A stretch of DNA of 6,012 nt, from contig CAIRFY010000100.1 in NCBI GenBank assembly GCA_903877945.1, positions 1 to 6,012 on the forward strand. Reading direction: 5' to 3'. A program made the translations under genes and the position numbers. The notes beneath the pieces are model-generated. The model worked only from the letters and a program-made list of their open reading frames with translations. It made no database searches and was not told the DNA's origin. Below are positions 1 to 5,961 of this stretch, piece after piece (position 1 is the stretch's first letter; each line of letters starts with the position of its first letter). This stretch comes from an uncultured Oscillochloris sp. (GTDB taxonomy: Bacteria > Chloroflexota > Chloroflexia > Chloroflexales > Chloroflexaceae).

Positions 1-41
1 CCCTCTCCCTGAACGGGAGAGGGGGCTGGGGGGTGAGGGCT
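1..41. repeat. Partial G/C-rich palindromic interspersed repeat (cut by window edge)
   Basis: Bases 1-9 and 15-23 form a perfect 9-bp hairpin (ccctctccc / gggagaggg) around a five-base loop. It is followed by a G-rich arm to position 41. Bases 15-41 are the exact reverse complement, 27 of 27, of bases 4426-4452, so this is a second copy of the element after cbiET. The matching C-rich left arm should lie just outside the window. There is no T-tract after the stem, so it does not look like a classic intrinsic terminator. Nothing else recognisable lies between 42 and 112. Confidence 0.8.
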
Positions 42-112
42 GCCCGGCGATTACACGACTTTGCAACAGCCCTACCGCCGTGGGACACCAAGCGTTTCAG
101 TCGCCCACAACG

Positions 113-121
113 TGGTATAAT
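113..121 (+). promoter_or_regulatory. Extended -10 promoter for the cobalamin operon
   Basis: A perfect TATAAT at 116-121 is preceded by TGG at 113-115, giving the extended -10 form TGnTATAAT. No good -35 is seen at 16-18 bases upstream (cgtttc at 93-98 is poor), which an extended -10 can tolerate. Transcription would start near 127-130, about 25 bases before the riboswitch P1 stem. This placement is what a riboswitch-led operon needs, and it supports the call. Confidence 0.75.
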
Positions 122-152
122 ACGCGCCGTTGCACCTATCAAACGTAACTCT

Positions 153-279
153 CGTCGTGGTGACCCGCAAGCCCGGATGCTAGGGCGTAAAGGTGGAAGC
201 TGGTGAAAGTCCAGCGCTGTGCCGCAACTGTAACCGGTCGCTCATACGAGCGCCGGAAGCCAGGATACCTGCCACGATG
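153..279 (+). ncRNA. Cobalamin riboswitch aptamer
   Basis: The conserved B12 box agccaggatacctgcc is at 258-273. The core ggtgaaagtcc is at 202-212 and gccgcaactgtaacc at 221-235, all in the order of the cobalamin riboswitch family. An 8-bp P1 stem closes the aptamer (153-160 with 272-279, one G-U pair). A peripheral stem-loop is visible at 234-256 (ccgg/ccgg enclosing cgctc-atac-gagcg). It binds a cobalamin in the nascent mRNA and should lower expression of the downstream pathway when cobalamin is plentiful. Which cobalamin form is bound cannot be told from sequence alone. The downstream genes for cobalamin synthesis fit the call. Confidence 0.96.
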
Positions 280-284
280 TGTTT

Positions 285-316
285 GTTCATCCCTTCTCGC
301 GCTAAGGAGGACGAAC
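285..316 (+). promoter_or_regulatory. Riboswitch regulatory hairpin (P13-like) that hides a Shine-Dalgarno sequence
   Basis: Bases 285-295 (gttcatccctt) pair with 304-316 (aaggaggacgaac), with one A-C mismatch and one bulged A, leaving a loop around ctcgcgct. The right arm holds a near-perfect Shine-Dalgarno, aaggagg at 304-310. The loop contains gcgct (299-303), complementary to agcgc (213-217) in the L5 region of the aptamer. This is what is expected of the known L5-L13 kissing interaction, through which cobalamin riboswitches lock a ribosome-binding-site hairpin shut. The structure was folded by eye; the function is inferred from the family. Confidence 0.7.
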
Positions 317-433
317 GTGGCTGTGCCCCATAGACGCTCCCGCGTGATGGTTCGCTCGGTTCACTGTCGCCCCGGCTCTCGCAAGAGGCCGGGTTTTTTG
401 TTGTTATTCCACATATCTGAAACCATGCCATAG
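317..433 (+). CDS. Possible 38-codon leader ORF between riboswitch and cbiX
   Basis: A GTG at 317 sits six bases after the strong Shine-Dalgarno aaggagg (304-310) and opens a frame of 38 codons that stops at TAG 431-433, 19 bases before the proposed cbiX start. The peptide is very basic in its first two thirds (seven Arg/Lys among residues 13-24 region and nearby), then has a short hydrophobic run GFLLLF. It resembles no family I know; in particular it lacks the C-terminal His motif of the small cobalt-transport protein CbtB. The intrinsic terminator 371-397 lies inside the frame, so translating it would bring ribosomes over the terminator. It may be a regulatory leader rather than a functional protein, or the Shine-Dalgarno may be incidental. 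There is no proof of translation. Confidence 0.4.
   Translation: MAVPHRRSRVMVRSVHCRPGSRKRPGFLLLFHISETMP
371..397 (+). terminator. Intrinsic terminator in the riboswitch expression platform
   Basis: Bases 371-379 (cccggctct) pair with 384-393 (agaggccggg), with one bulged G, around the tetraloop cgca. A run of six T follows directly at 394-399. It lies after the aptamer and before cbiX, so it is placed to stop transcription of the operon in the off state. No convincing antiterminator pairing with its arms was found upstream. Control may instead depend on translation of the overlapping leader ORF. Confidence 0.85.
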
Positions 434-452
434 GGTAGACCGGAAAGAACGG

Positions 453-1319
453 GTGAATGTAATGCTCCTGATCATTGGTCACGGTAGCCCCGACCCTGTG
501 GGCAACGCCGAGTTTCAGCAGTTTGCCCAGGCGCTTGGGCAGCACCTGGGGGTGTCCACGCAGCCCTGTTTTCTTGAACTGGCCGAGCCGTCAATCGGCG
601 CGGGCGTTGATCGCTGTGTCGCCGCCGGAGCGAGGGAGATCGTGGCCCTGCCGCTCTTCCTTGGGCCGGGCCGCCACCAGAAGCGCGATGTGCCGGAGTT
701 GCTCGCGGCGGCCCAGGCCCGCAACCCCGGTATCACCGTGCGCTACGGCGCGCCGCTTGGGCCAGATCTGCGCCTGGTTGATGCGCTGGCGGATCGGGCA
801 ACCGAGACTCTGCGCCGGAGTACTGTAGCAGTCGCCGATGATGAGACGGCCCTGCTGGTGGTGGGACGCGGCAGCAAGGACTCGCAGAGCAACGCGGAGT
901 TGCCTCGGCTGGCCCGGCTGCTCTCCGAGAAGCATGGCTACGGCTTTGTCGAATATGCCTTCCAGCTTGTCGTCGCGCCCAATGTGGGCCAGGCGATCAC
1001 CCGCTGCGTGAGACTCGGGGCGCGCCGGGTGGTGGTACTTCCGTACCTGCTCTTCGCCGGGGTGGTGCGCGACGATATTGTTGCGCAGGCTCGCGCCGCA
1101 CAGGGCGCACACCCGGATGTCGAGATCCTGACCGCTGAACACCTCTTCCCGCACGCGGGGCTGCTCGCGACAGCGGCCCAACGCTACCAGGAATGCATTG
1201 ATGGCACGGCGACGATGACGTGCGATCTCTGCGTCTATCGTCAGCGCGCCGATGCCGATGATCATGACCACGATCACCACGGCCACGCACACCACACGCA
1301 TACAGAGGCGCACCTATGA
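453..1319 (+). CDS. cbiX: Sirohydrochlorin cobaltochelatase CbiX (long form)
   Basis: Inserts cobalt into sirohydrochlorin (factor II), the first committed step of anaerobic cobalamin synthesis. The 288-residue protein has two related halves, as in the long CbiX family. The N-terminal half carries LLIIGHGS (His10) and GPGRHQKRDVPE (His74), the expected metal-handling residues. The second half has the degenerate GRGSKDSQSNAE (137-149), where Arg replaces His. Near the C-terminus, M-T-C-D-L-C at 255-260 matches the MxCxxC motif that binds an Fe-S cluster in Bacillus megaterium CbiX. The tail 271-287 has nine His among Asp/Gly/Ala/Thr and is probably a metal-binding or storage segment. The GTG start at 453 is preferred because ggaaag (442-447) is five bases upstream. 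ATG 462 (fourth codon) is the alternative. The stop overlaps the next start as ATGA. Confidence 0.95.
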   Translation: MNVMLLIIGHGSPDPVGNAEFQQFAQALGQHLGVSTQPCFLELAEPSIGAGVDRCVAAGAREIVALPLFLGPGRHQKRDVPELLAAAQARNPGITVRYGAPLGPDLRLVDALADRATETLRRSTVAVADDETALLVVGRGSKDSQSNAELPRLARLLSEKHGYGFVEYAFQLVVAPNVGQAITRCVRLGARRVVVLPYLLFAGVVRDDIVAQARAAQGAHPDVEILTAEHLFPHAGLLATAAQRYQECIDGTATMTCDLCVYRQRADADDHDHDHHGHAHHTHTEAHL

Positions 1320-1963
1320 CCCCGAATCCCCACGCTATCGCCGCCGAGTCGTTTGTGATCATTCGCCAGAGTCTGGCTGAGCGCGGCTACGACTTCGCGC
1401 CGCCGCTCGATGCGGTGATCGAGCGGATTATCCACACCACCGCCGACTTCGAGTTTGCCGACGTGGTACAGACGAGTCCGGGTGCCGTTGAGTCCGGGGT
1501 GCGCGCACTCCAGGCCGGGTGCGCGGTGATCACCGATGTGCAGATGGTGCGCGTGGGTATTGGTGCCCACCGTCTGGGGGCGCTGGGCGGCTCGCTGCAC
1601 TGCTTTATCGGTGACGAGACGGTGAAGGCCCAGGCGACGGCGCAGGGCATCACCCGTGGTGCGCAGAGCATGCGCCTGGCTGCCGAGCGCGGTCTGCTCG
1701 ATGGTGGGATTGTAGCCATCGGCAACGCGCCCACCGCCCTGGAGGAGATCATCCGCCTGGTGGCGGCGGGCGCACGGCCCGCCCTGGTGGTCGGCGTGCC
1801 GGTTGGTTTTGTTGGTGCCGCCGAGAGCAAAGCCGCCTTGGCCCAGGTGTCGGCGGTGCCCTGGCTCGTCACCGTCGGTCGCAAGGGCGGCTCGACCATC
1901 GCGGTTGCGGCGATCAACGCGATGCTGCGTCTGGCGGTTGGCGCAGGGAATGATGAGCTGTGA
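1316..1963 (+). CDS. cbiC: Cobalt-precorrin-8 methylmutase CbiC
   Basis: Moves the methyl group from C11 to C12 of the corrinoid ring, making cobyrinic acid from cobalt-precorrin-8. At 215 residues it is the usual length for the CbiC/CobH family. His40, in the context RIIHTTADFEFAD (37-49), corresponds to the catalytic His of CobH. The family blocks VITDVQMVRVGI (71-82), IGNAPTAL (135-142), VGVPVGFVGAAESK (159-172) and RKGGST (189-194) are all intact. The ATG at 1316 overlaps the cbiX stop by four bases and has agagg at 1304-1308, seven bases upstream, so translation is likely coupled to cbiX. The end overlaps cbiD. Confidence 0.96.
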   Translation: MTPNPHAIAAESFVIIRQSLAERGYDFAPPLDAVIERIIHTTADFEFADVVQTSPGAVESGVRALQAGCAVITDVQMVRVGIGAHRLGALGGSLHCFIGDETVKAQATAQGITRGAQSMRLAAERGLLDGGIVAIGNAPTALEEIIRLVAAGARPALVVGVPVGFVGAAESKAALAQVSAVPWLVTVGRKGGSTIAVAAINAMLRLAVGAGNDEL

Positions 1964-3104
1964 CGTGATGGACGCGCCTATCTCCCCGCGTGACCGGCGC
2001 GGCTTGCGTACCGGGTTTACGACCGGCACCAACGCGGCAGCGGCGGCCAAGGCCGCTACGCTTGCGCTGCTCACCGGGATCTGGCCCGAGACGGTAACGG
2101 TGTGTCTGCCCACCGGCGAGACGACGATCATGATGCCCGTGGAGTGCCGACTCGACGCCGAATCAGCCCAGTGTGGCATGGTGAAGGACGGCGGCGACGA
2201 CCCTGATGTAACCCACGGCGCGCTGATCTGCGCCACGGTGCGGCACGCCGCCTTGCCGGGCATCGCCCTGGACGGAGGAGTCGGTGTTGGGCGAGTCACG
2301 CTGCCTGGCCTGGGACTGCCAGTGGGCGAGGCCGCGATCAACCCGGTGCCGCGCCAGCAGATCCAGTCCAACGTGATCGATGCCGTGCTGGCGGCGCTGC
2401 CCGATGGCGCGGGCTATCTGGAGCAACGCGGGCTAGACGTGATCATCAGCGTACCCGAGGGCGAGCGGATCGCGCAGCGCACCCTCAACCCGCGCCTGGG
2501 CATCCTCGGCGGCATCAGTATCCTCGGCACCTCGGGCAAGGTGTATCCCTACAGCACGGCGGCCTGGCGATCCAGCGTGGTGCAGGCCGTCCAGATGGCT
2601 ACCTACCACAACCTGCGCCGGGTGGTCCTCTCGACCGGGGCGCGCTCCGAGCAGTACGCGATGCGGCTGTTTCCCGAACTGCCCGAGGTGGCCTTTGTCG
2701 AGATCAGCGTATTTACCGGGGCGGCGCTGCGCACCTGCGTGGCCCAGGGCGTAACTGACGTTATCCTCGTCGCCATGATCAGCCGGATCATCAAAACCGC
2801 CCAGGGCCGCATGGTCACGCACGTGTCCGGCAATCCGGTGGATTTCGCCTTTCTGGCCCAGGTCTGCCGCGATGCGGGCGCATCGGACGAACTGACCGAG
2901 GCGACGGCGGCGGCCAACACCGGGCGACACGTCCTTGAACTGTGCCAAGCTCGCGGCGAACTGTCCCCGCTTGAGCGGCTGACGGACATGGCCCTGGCGC
3001 AGTGCCAGCGTTTTGTGCGACGCTTGGGCGGCACGCTGGCACTTGAGGTGGTGCTGGTGGACTTTGATGGCACGCCGCTGGTGCGGCGGCGAGGCGAAGT
3101 GTAA
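1953..3104 (+). CDS. cbiD: Cobalt-precorrin-5B C1-methyltransferase CbiD
   Basis: SAM-dependent methylation at C1 in the anaerobic pathway; CbiD replaces the unrelated aerobic CobF, so it is diagnostic of the oxygen-independent route. The start signature RTGFTTGTNAAAAAKAA is at residues 19-35. It is followed by VKDGGDDPDVTHG (77-89), the Gly/Pro-rich GGVGVGRVTLPGLGLPVG region (108-125), LGILGGISILGTSGKVYP (182-199), LSTGARSE (226-233) and a distal ISRIIKTAQG block. At 383 residues it has the usual family length. The start is uncertain among ATG 1950, 1953 and 1968: aggga at 1945-1949 is close to 1953, and no candidate has an ideal ribosome site. Any of them overlaps, or starts just after, the cbiC stop (1961-1963). 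The stop shares one base with the cbiE/T start (TAATG). Confidence 0.95.
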   Translation: MSCDVMDAPISPRDRRGLRTGFTTGTNAAAAAKAATLALLTGIWPETVTVCLPTGETTIMMPVECRLDAESAQCGMVKDGGDDPDVTHGALICATVRHAALPGIALDGGVGVGRVTLPGLGLPVGEAAINPVPRQQIQSNVIDAVLAALPDGAGYLEQRGLDVIISVPEGERIAQRTLNPRLGILGGISILGTSGKVYPYSTAAWRSSVVQAVQMATYHNLRRVVLSTGARSEQYAMRLFPELPEVAFVEISVFTGAALRTCVAQGVTDVILVAMISRIIKTAQGRMVTHVSGNPVDFAFLAQVCRDAGASDELTEATAAANTGRHVLELCQARGELSPLERLTDMALAQCQRFVRRLGGTLALEVVLVDFDGTPLVRRRGEV

Positions 3105-4372
3105 TGCACAAGATTCTGATCATGGGGATCACGGGGGCCGGACGCGAGAGCCTGCCGACCGCGCAGCTCGCCCGCGTACTCCAGGCCGATCTGCTGGTGG
3201 GCGGGGATCGTCAACTCGGCTACTTCCCCGACCACACCAGCGAGCGACTGAGCATGCGCCAGGGTATTGGCACAGTGACTCGGCGGCTACGACAGGCCCA
3301 CGATGCCGGGCAGCGCGTGGTGGTGCTGGCCTCGGGCGACCCGCTCTGCTACGGGATCGGCTCCAGCCTGCGCCGCTCGTTTGCCGCCGAGGAGTTGGAG
3401 ATCGTACCCGCGCCCAGCGCCTACCAACTCGCCTTCGCCGCCCTGGGCGAACCCTGGCACGACGCCGCACTGCTCAGCGCCCACGGACGCCCGCTTGCCG
3501 AAGTCGTCCGCGTGGTCTGCGCCACGACCAAGGCGGCCATCCTCACCGACGATCTGCACACCCCGGCGCTGATCGCGCAGACCCTGATGGACGCCGGGGT
3601 ATCCGCCGATAGCCCCTGCGCGATCTGTGAGAACCTGGGCGAGCCTGAGCAGCGGATTGTCCGCACTAGCCTGGCCGATGCGGCGGGGCAGGTGTTCGCC
3701 GCACTGAATGTCTTCGTCGTCTGGCCCGATGGGAAGGCGGAAGATCGGGGCGGCGGACAACCAGAGGCGCAGAAGGAGGGAGCTGCGTTATCGGCTATCG
3801 GCTATCGGCTATCGGCTATTCCCCCCGGCATCCCTGACCCAGACTTCTCAACTACCGGCGGGCTGCTGACTCGGCGCGAGATCCGCTTGCTGAGCTTGGC
3901 CGAGTTAGCGATCCAGCCCAGCGAGGTTTTTTGGGATCTAGGCGCGGGCAGCGGCGCGGTGAGCATCGAGGCGGCGCGTTGGCAGCCAGCGGCGACGGTG
4001 TACGCGGTTGAGCGGCGTGGCCTGATGTGCGAACACATCCGCGAGAACGTGCGCCGCTTCCCGGTGCCGAATCTGCATCTGGTAGAGGGCGCGGCACCAG
4101 CGGTCTGCGCCGACCTACCTGACCCGCACGCGGTCTTCATCGGCGGCAGCGGCGGGCATCTGGCCGACATGATCGCCCTCGTGCGGCGGCGGCTGCATCC
4201 CGGCGGGTGCCTGGTTCTAGCCCTGGTAACATTGGAGAATCTTCAGACCGCCCGCGACTGCCTGCCCGACGCCCGCGTGGCCCAGGTTCAGGTGAGCATC
4301 GGCACGCCGATCCTGGAGATGCTGCGGCTTGAGGCGCACAACCCGGTCTTTGTGGTGTCGTGGAGGAGATAA
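3104..4372 (+). CDS. cbiET: Cobalt-precorrin-7 C5-methyltransferase / cobalt-precorrin-6B C15-methyltransferase (decarboxylating), CbiE-CbiT fusion
   Basis: A 422-residue fusion (CobL-like). CbiE, about residues 1-205, has the tetrapyrrole-methylase hallmark ASGDPLCYGIG (76-86) and VPAPSAYQLAFAALG (101-115). Its N-terminal glycine loop is MGITGAGRESL rather than GxGPG. CbiT, about 242-422, starts with GIPDPDFSTTGGLLTRREIR and has the class I SAM motif FWDLGAGSGAVSIEAA (276-291), AVER at 301-304 and FIGGSGGHL (345-353). Together they methylate C5 and C15 and remove the C12 acetate carboxyl. The linker (about 209-241) is longer than usual. It holds a charged stretch and a doubled LSAI (229-232, 236-239) encoded by a 7-base tandem repeat. 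The start has gaggcg (3091-3096) seven bases upstream and is coupled to the cbiD stop (TAATG). Confidence 0.95.
   Translation: MHKILIMGITGAGRESLPTAQLARVLQADLLVGGDRQLGYFPDHTSERLSMRQGIGTVTRRLRQAHDAGQRVVVLASGDPLCYGIGSSLRRSFAAEELEIVPAPSAYQLAFAALGEPWHDAALLSAHGRPLAEVVRVVCATTKAAILTDDLHTPALIAQTLMDAGVSADSPCAICENLGEPEQRIVRTSLADAAGQVFAALNVFVVWPDGKAEDRGGGQPEAQKEGAALSAIGYRLSAIPPGIPDPDFSTTGGLLTRREIRLLSLAELAIQPSEVFWDLGAGSGAVSIEAARWQPAATVYAVERRGLMCEHIRENVRRFPVPNLHLVEGAAPAVCADLPDPHAVFIGGSGGHLADMIALVRRRLHPGGCLVLALVTLENLQTARDCLPDARVAQVQVSIGTPILEMLRLEAHNPVFVVSWRR
3789..3819 (+). repeat. 7-base tandem repeat inside cbiET
   Basis: Four perfect copies of tatcggc run from 3789 to 3816, followed by a partial unit (tat, 3817-3819). 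It encodes the linker residues around LSAIGYRLSAI between the CbiE and CbiT domains. Seven is not a multiple of three, so gain or loss of one or two units would shift the frame before CbiT, while three units would keep it. The tract probably arose by slippage or by spread of a common intergenic heptamer repeat into a tolerant linker (inference). Confidence 0.9.
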
Positions 4373-4425
4373 CATCAAGCATGGTTAGGCAGAGTCCTAT
4401 GCTCAATATCTTTCAACCTCCGCTC

Positions 4426-4537
4426 AGCCCTCACCCCCCAGCCCCCTCTCCCTAGAACGGAAGAGGGAGATTCGGACGCATCCTGATGCGGAATCTCCCC
4501 TCTCCCCGAGAGAAAGAGGGGCAGGGGGTGAGGGGGC
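4426..4537. repeat. Composite G/C-rich palindromic repeat after cbiET
   Basis: The outer arms are a C-rich block (4426-4453) and a G-rich block (about 4509-4537), forming an imperfect inverted repeat. Inside are three nested structures. The first is a hairpin at 4444-4467, like the one at 1-23. The second is a long central stem, gggagattc 4465-4473 with gaatctccc 4491-4499, then cgcat/atgcg around the loop cctg with gga bulged. The third is a C/G hairpin at about 4498-4521. No transposase gene is present, so it is a non-autonomous or REP-like element. It could also shield the 3' end of the cbiXCDET transcript, but no T-tract follows. The rest of 4373-4558 shows no gene. Confidence 0.82.
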
Positions 4538-4558
4538 AAGGTCGATATAATATTAGTC

Positions 4559-5200
4559 CTACGCCATCGGCGAGCCAAATTCGAGATCGGCCAGGGTGAT
4601 GAGCGAGTCGAGGTCTTCAATCAGTTCTGGACTATACCGCTCGACAATCCCACGCACAGACACACGTTCGTCGGTGGATGTCAGCGCAAGCAGCCGCTGG
4701 ATGTCTGCCAGATCCTGGGTTCGCCCCGCCTGAAGCTTCATAAGGATCAGGTAGGCACGTGGCAATACCGGAATACCAGCCTGATCGTACACAGGTTGAG
4801 CGAACGCCGTGTCAAGCCACGCATCGTGACGAGTGAGAATATCGATAGGAGCTTCATTGCCTAGCTCAACGGTGAACCCGCCAATGCCCAAGGTACCGAT
4901 GAATCGGTAGCCAGTGTTCAGAAAAGCCATCTGGGCGACGTGTGCATCACGTTCGTGGATGAGAATGTCAACATCAAGGGTTGCCCGTTCGGGCATATAG
5001 GCCCGTAACGCCACGTCTCCGACAAGTACCCAGCGCACTGAGCCGAGCAGCGACTGAAGATCGGGAACCTGATGCATGGCTGTTCTCTGGGAATAGAACG
5101 CAATCTGCGACCCTGTGCCACGGGCAGCACGTCGCAGCGCCAGACGAAGAAACTGGGTCGCCAAGCGTGGAACTGTAGGTATGTCTTCTGAAGAATGCAT
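4559..5200 (-). CDS. Nucleotidyltransferase-fold protein, AbiEii/MenT-like
   Basis: A 213-residue protein of the nucleotidyltransferase superfamily. VLVGDVALRAY (58-68) matches the usual GGxAxxxY start of the fold. RATLDVDILI (72-81) carries the DxD metal-binding pair Asp76/Asp78. PIDILT (118-123) may supply the third acidic residue, and MKLQAGRTQDLADI (154-167) resembles the helical block of AbiEii-type and related families. Members include toxins that modify tRNA or other RNAs, but others have unknown roles, so toxicity is not shown here. No antitoxin gene is next to it. The first 41 residues are Arg-rich and not part of the recognisable fold. ATG at 5077 (Met42, just before the domain) is an alternative start. 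The first ATG has no clear Shine-Dalgarno. The gene is visibly more AT-rich than the cob genes and lies on the opposite strand within the operon, suggesting separate acquisition. Confidence 0.75.
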   Translation of the reverse strand: MHSSEDIPTVPRLATQFLRLALRRAARGTGSQIAFYSQRTAMHQVPDLQSLLGSVRWVLVGDVALRAYMPERATLDVDILIHERDAHVAQMAFLNTGYRFIGTLGIGGFTVELGNEAPIDILTRHDAWLDTAFAQPVYDQAGIPVLPRAYLILMKLQAGRTQDLADIQRLLALTSTDERVSVRGIVERYSPELIEDLDSLITLADLEFGSPMA

Positions 5201-5217
5201 GACATCGAAAGTATAGC

Positions 5218-5961
5218 ATGATACCAGAGCGAACTCATTCTCAGCTTGTTGCCGTGGGCCTTGGCCCCGGTGACCCTGAGCTGGTCACGATGAAGGGTGT
5301 GCGAGCCATCGAGGCGGCGGATCTGATCTTCGCGCCACGCAGCCGCACCGACGAGGCCAGCCGGGCGCTGCGCATCGCTCAGCCCTGGATCAATCCGCAG
5401 CGCCAGCAGGTGATCCCGCTGACCATTCCGATGCACAAAGACCCGGCGCAGGCGGCGGCGGCCTACCGCAGTATCGCCGACGAGATCGGCTCCCGGCTGA
5501 GCGCACTGGCGGCGCAGCGTCCGCAGGGCGTGGCCCGTGGAGCGTACCTGCTGTTGGGCGATCCCTTGCTCTACGGGACGTTCACCACGCTACGGGCGGA
5601 ACTGGCGGCGCACTACCCGTCACTTGTGGTTGGGATTGTGCCCGGCGTTACGTCGTTCGCCGCAGCGGCGGCCCAGGTCGGCCTGCCACTAAGTACCGGC
5701 AATGACCGTATCGCCATCCTGCCCGCACCTGCGACAGCCAACGAACTACGCACGCTGCTCGCCCAGTTCGAGACGGTGATTCTGATGAAGGTGGGAAGCA
5801 AACTCCCTCAGATCATTGCCACCCTCGACGAGCTACACCTGCTTGAGAACGCCGTCTACGCCGAGCATATTGGCATGCCCGAGGAGCGCATCGTGCGCGA
5901 CATCGGCAGCCTGCGTGACTACCAGGCACCCTATCTGTCGCTGCTGATCGTGAGGCGGTGA
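5218..5961 (+). CDS. cbiL: Cobalt-factor II / precorrin-2 C20-methyltransferase CbiL
   Basis: SAM-dependent methylation of C20 directly after cobalt insertion; with CbiX present, cobalt-factor II is the likely substrate. The 247-residue length fits the CbiL/CobI family. Motifs are VGLGPGDPELVTMKGVRAI (13-31), LLGDPLLYGTF (112-122, with Gly where many members have Ser), GIVPGVTSFAAAAA (139-152), LPLSTGNDRIAILPA (156-170) and LMKVGSK (189-195). The ATG at 5218 has only a weak gaaag (5206-5210) upstream. It is separated from cbiET by an opposite-strand gene, so it either needs its own promoter or relies on read-through from 113-121. No good promoter was identified for it. Its stop runs straight into a tandem repeat. 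Confidence 0.95.
   Translation: MIPERTHSQLVAVGLGPGDPELVTMKGVRAIEAADLIFAPRSRTDEASRALRIAQPWINPQRQQVIPLTIPMHKDPAQAAAAYRSIADEIGSRLSALAAQRPQGVARGAYLLLGDPLLYGTFTTLRAELAAHYPSLVVGIVPGVTSFAAAAAQVGLPLSTGNDRIAILPAPATANELRTLLAQFETVILMKVGSKLPQIIATLDELHLLENAVYAEHIGMPEERIVRDIGSLRDYQAPYLSLLIVRR

Noticed and set aside
203..316. Upstream extension of the leader frame to an ATG at 203
   Set aside because: This part lies entirely inside the structured aptamer and lacks a Shine-Dalgarno; only the GTG at 317 has a ribosome site.
591..1313. 240-codon frame on the - strand over cbiX
   Set aside because: It mirrors the cbiX codons; the cbiX family motifs are on the + strand and no known domain is visible in the reverse frame.
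1274..2371. Long open frame (365 codons) on the - strand over cbiC and the first part of cbiD
   Set aside because: It is antisense to two genes with clear conserved motifs, its protein is low-complexity Arg/Ala/Gly-rich, and long mirror frames are common in GC-rich DNA.
3720..3830. A frameshift or gene split between cbiE and cbiT
   Set aside because: The frame is open throughout, and CbiT motifs follow in the same frame; only the linker is enlarged.
4464..4499. Strong hairpin after cbiET as an intrinsic terminator
   Set aside because: No T-run follows on either strand, and the hairpin is part of a larger repeat element; a transcript-end stabilising role is possible but not supported as a terminator.
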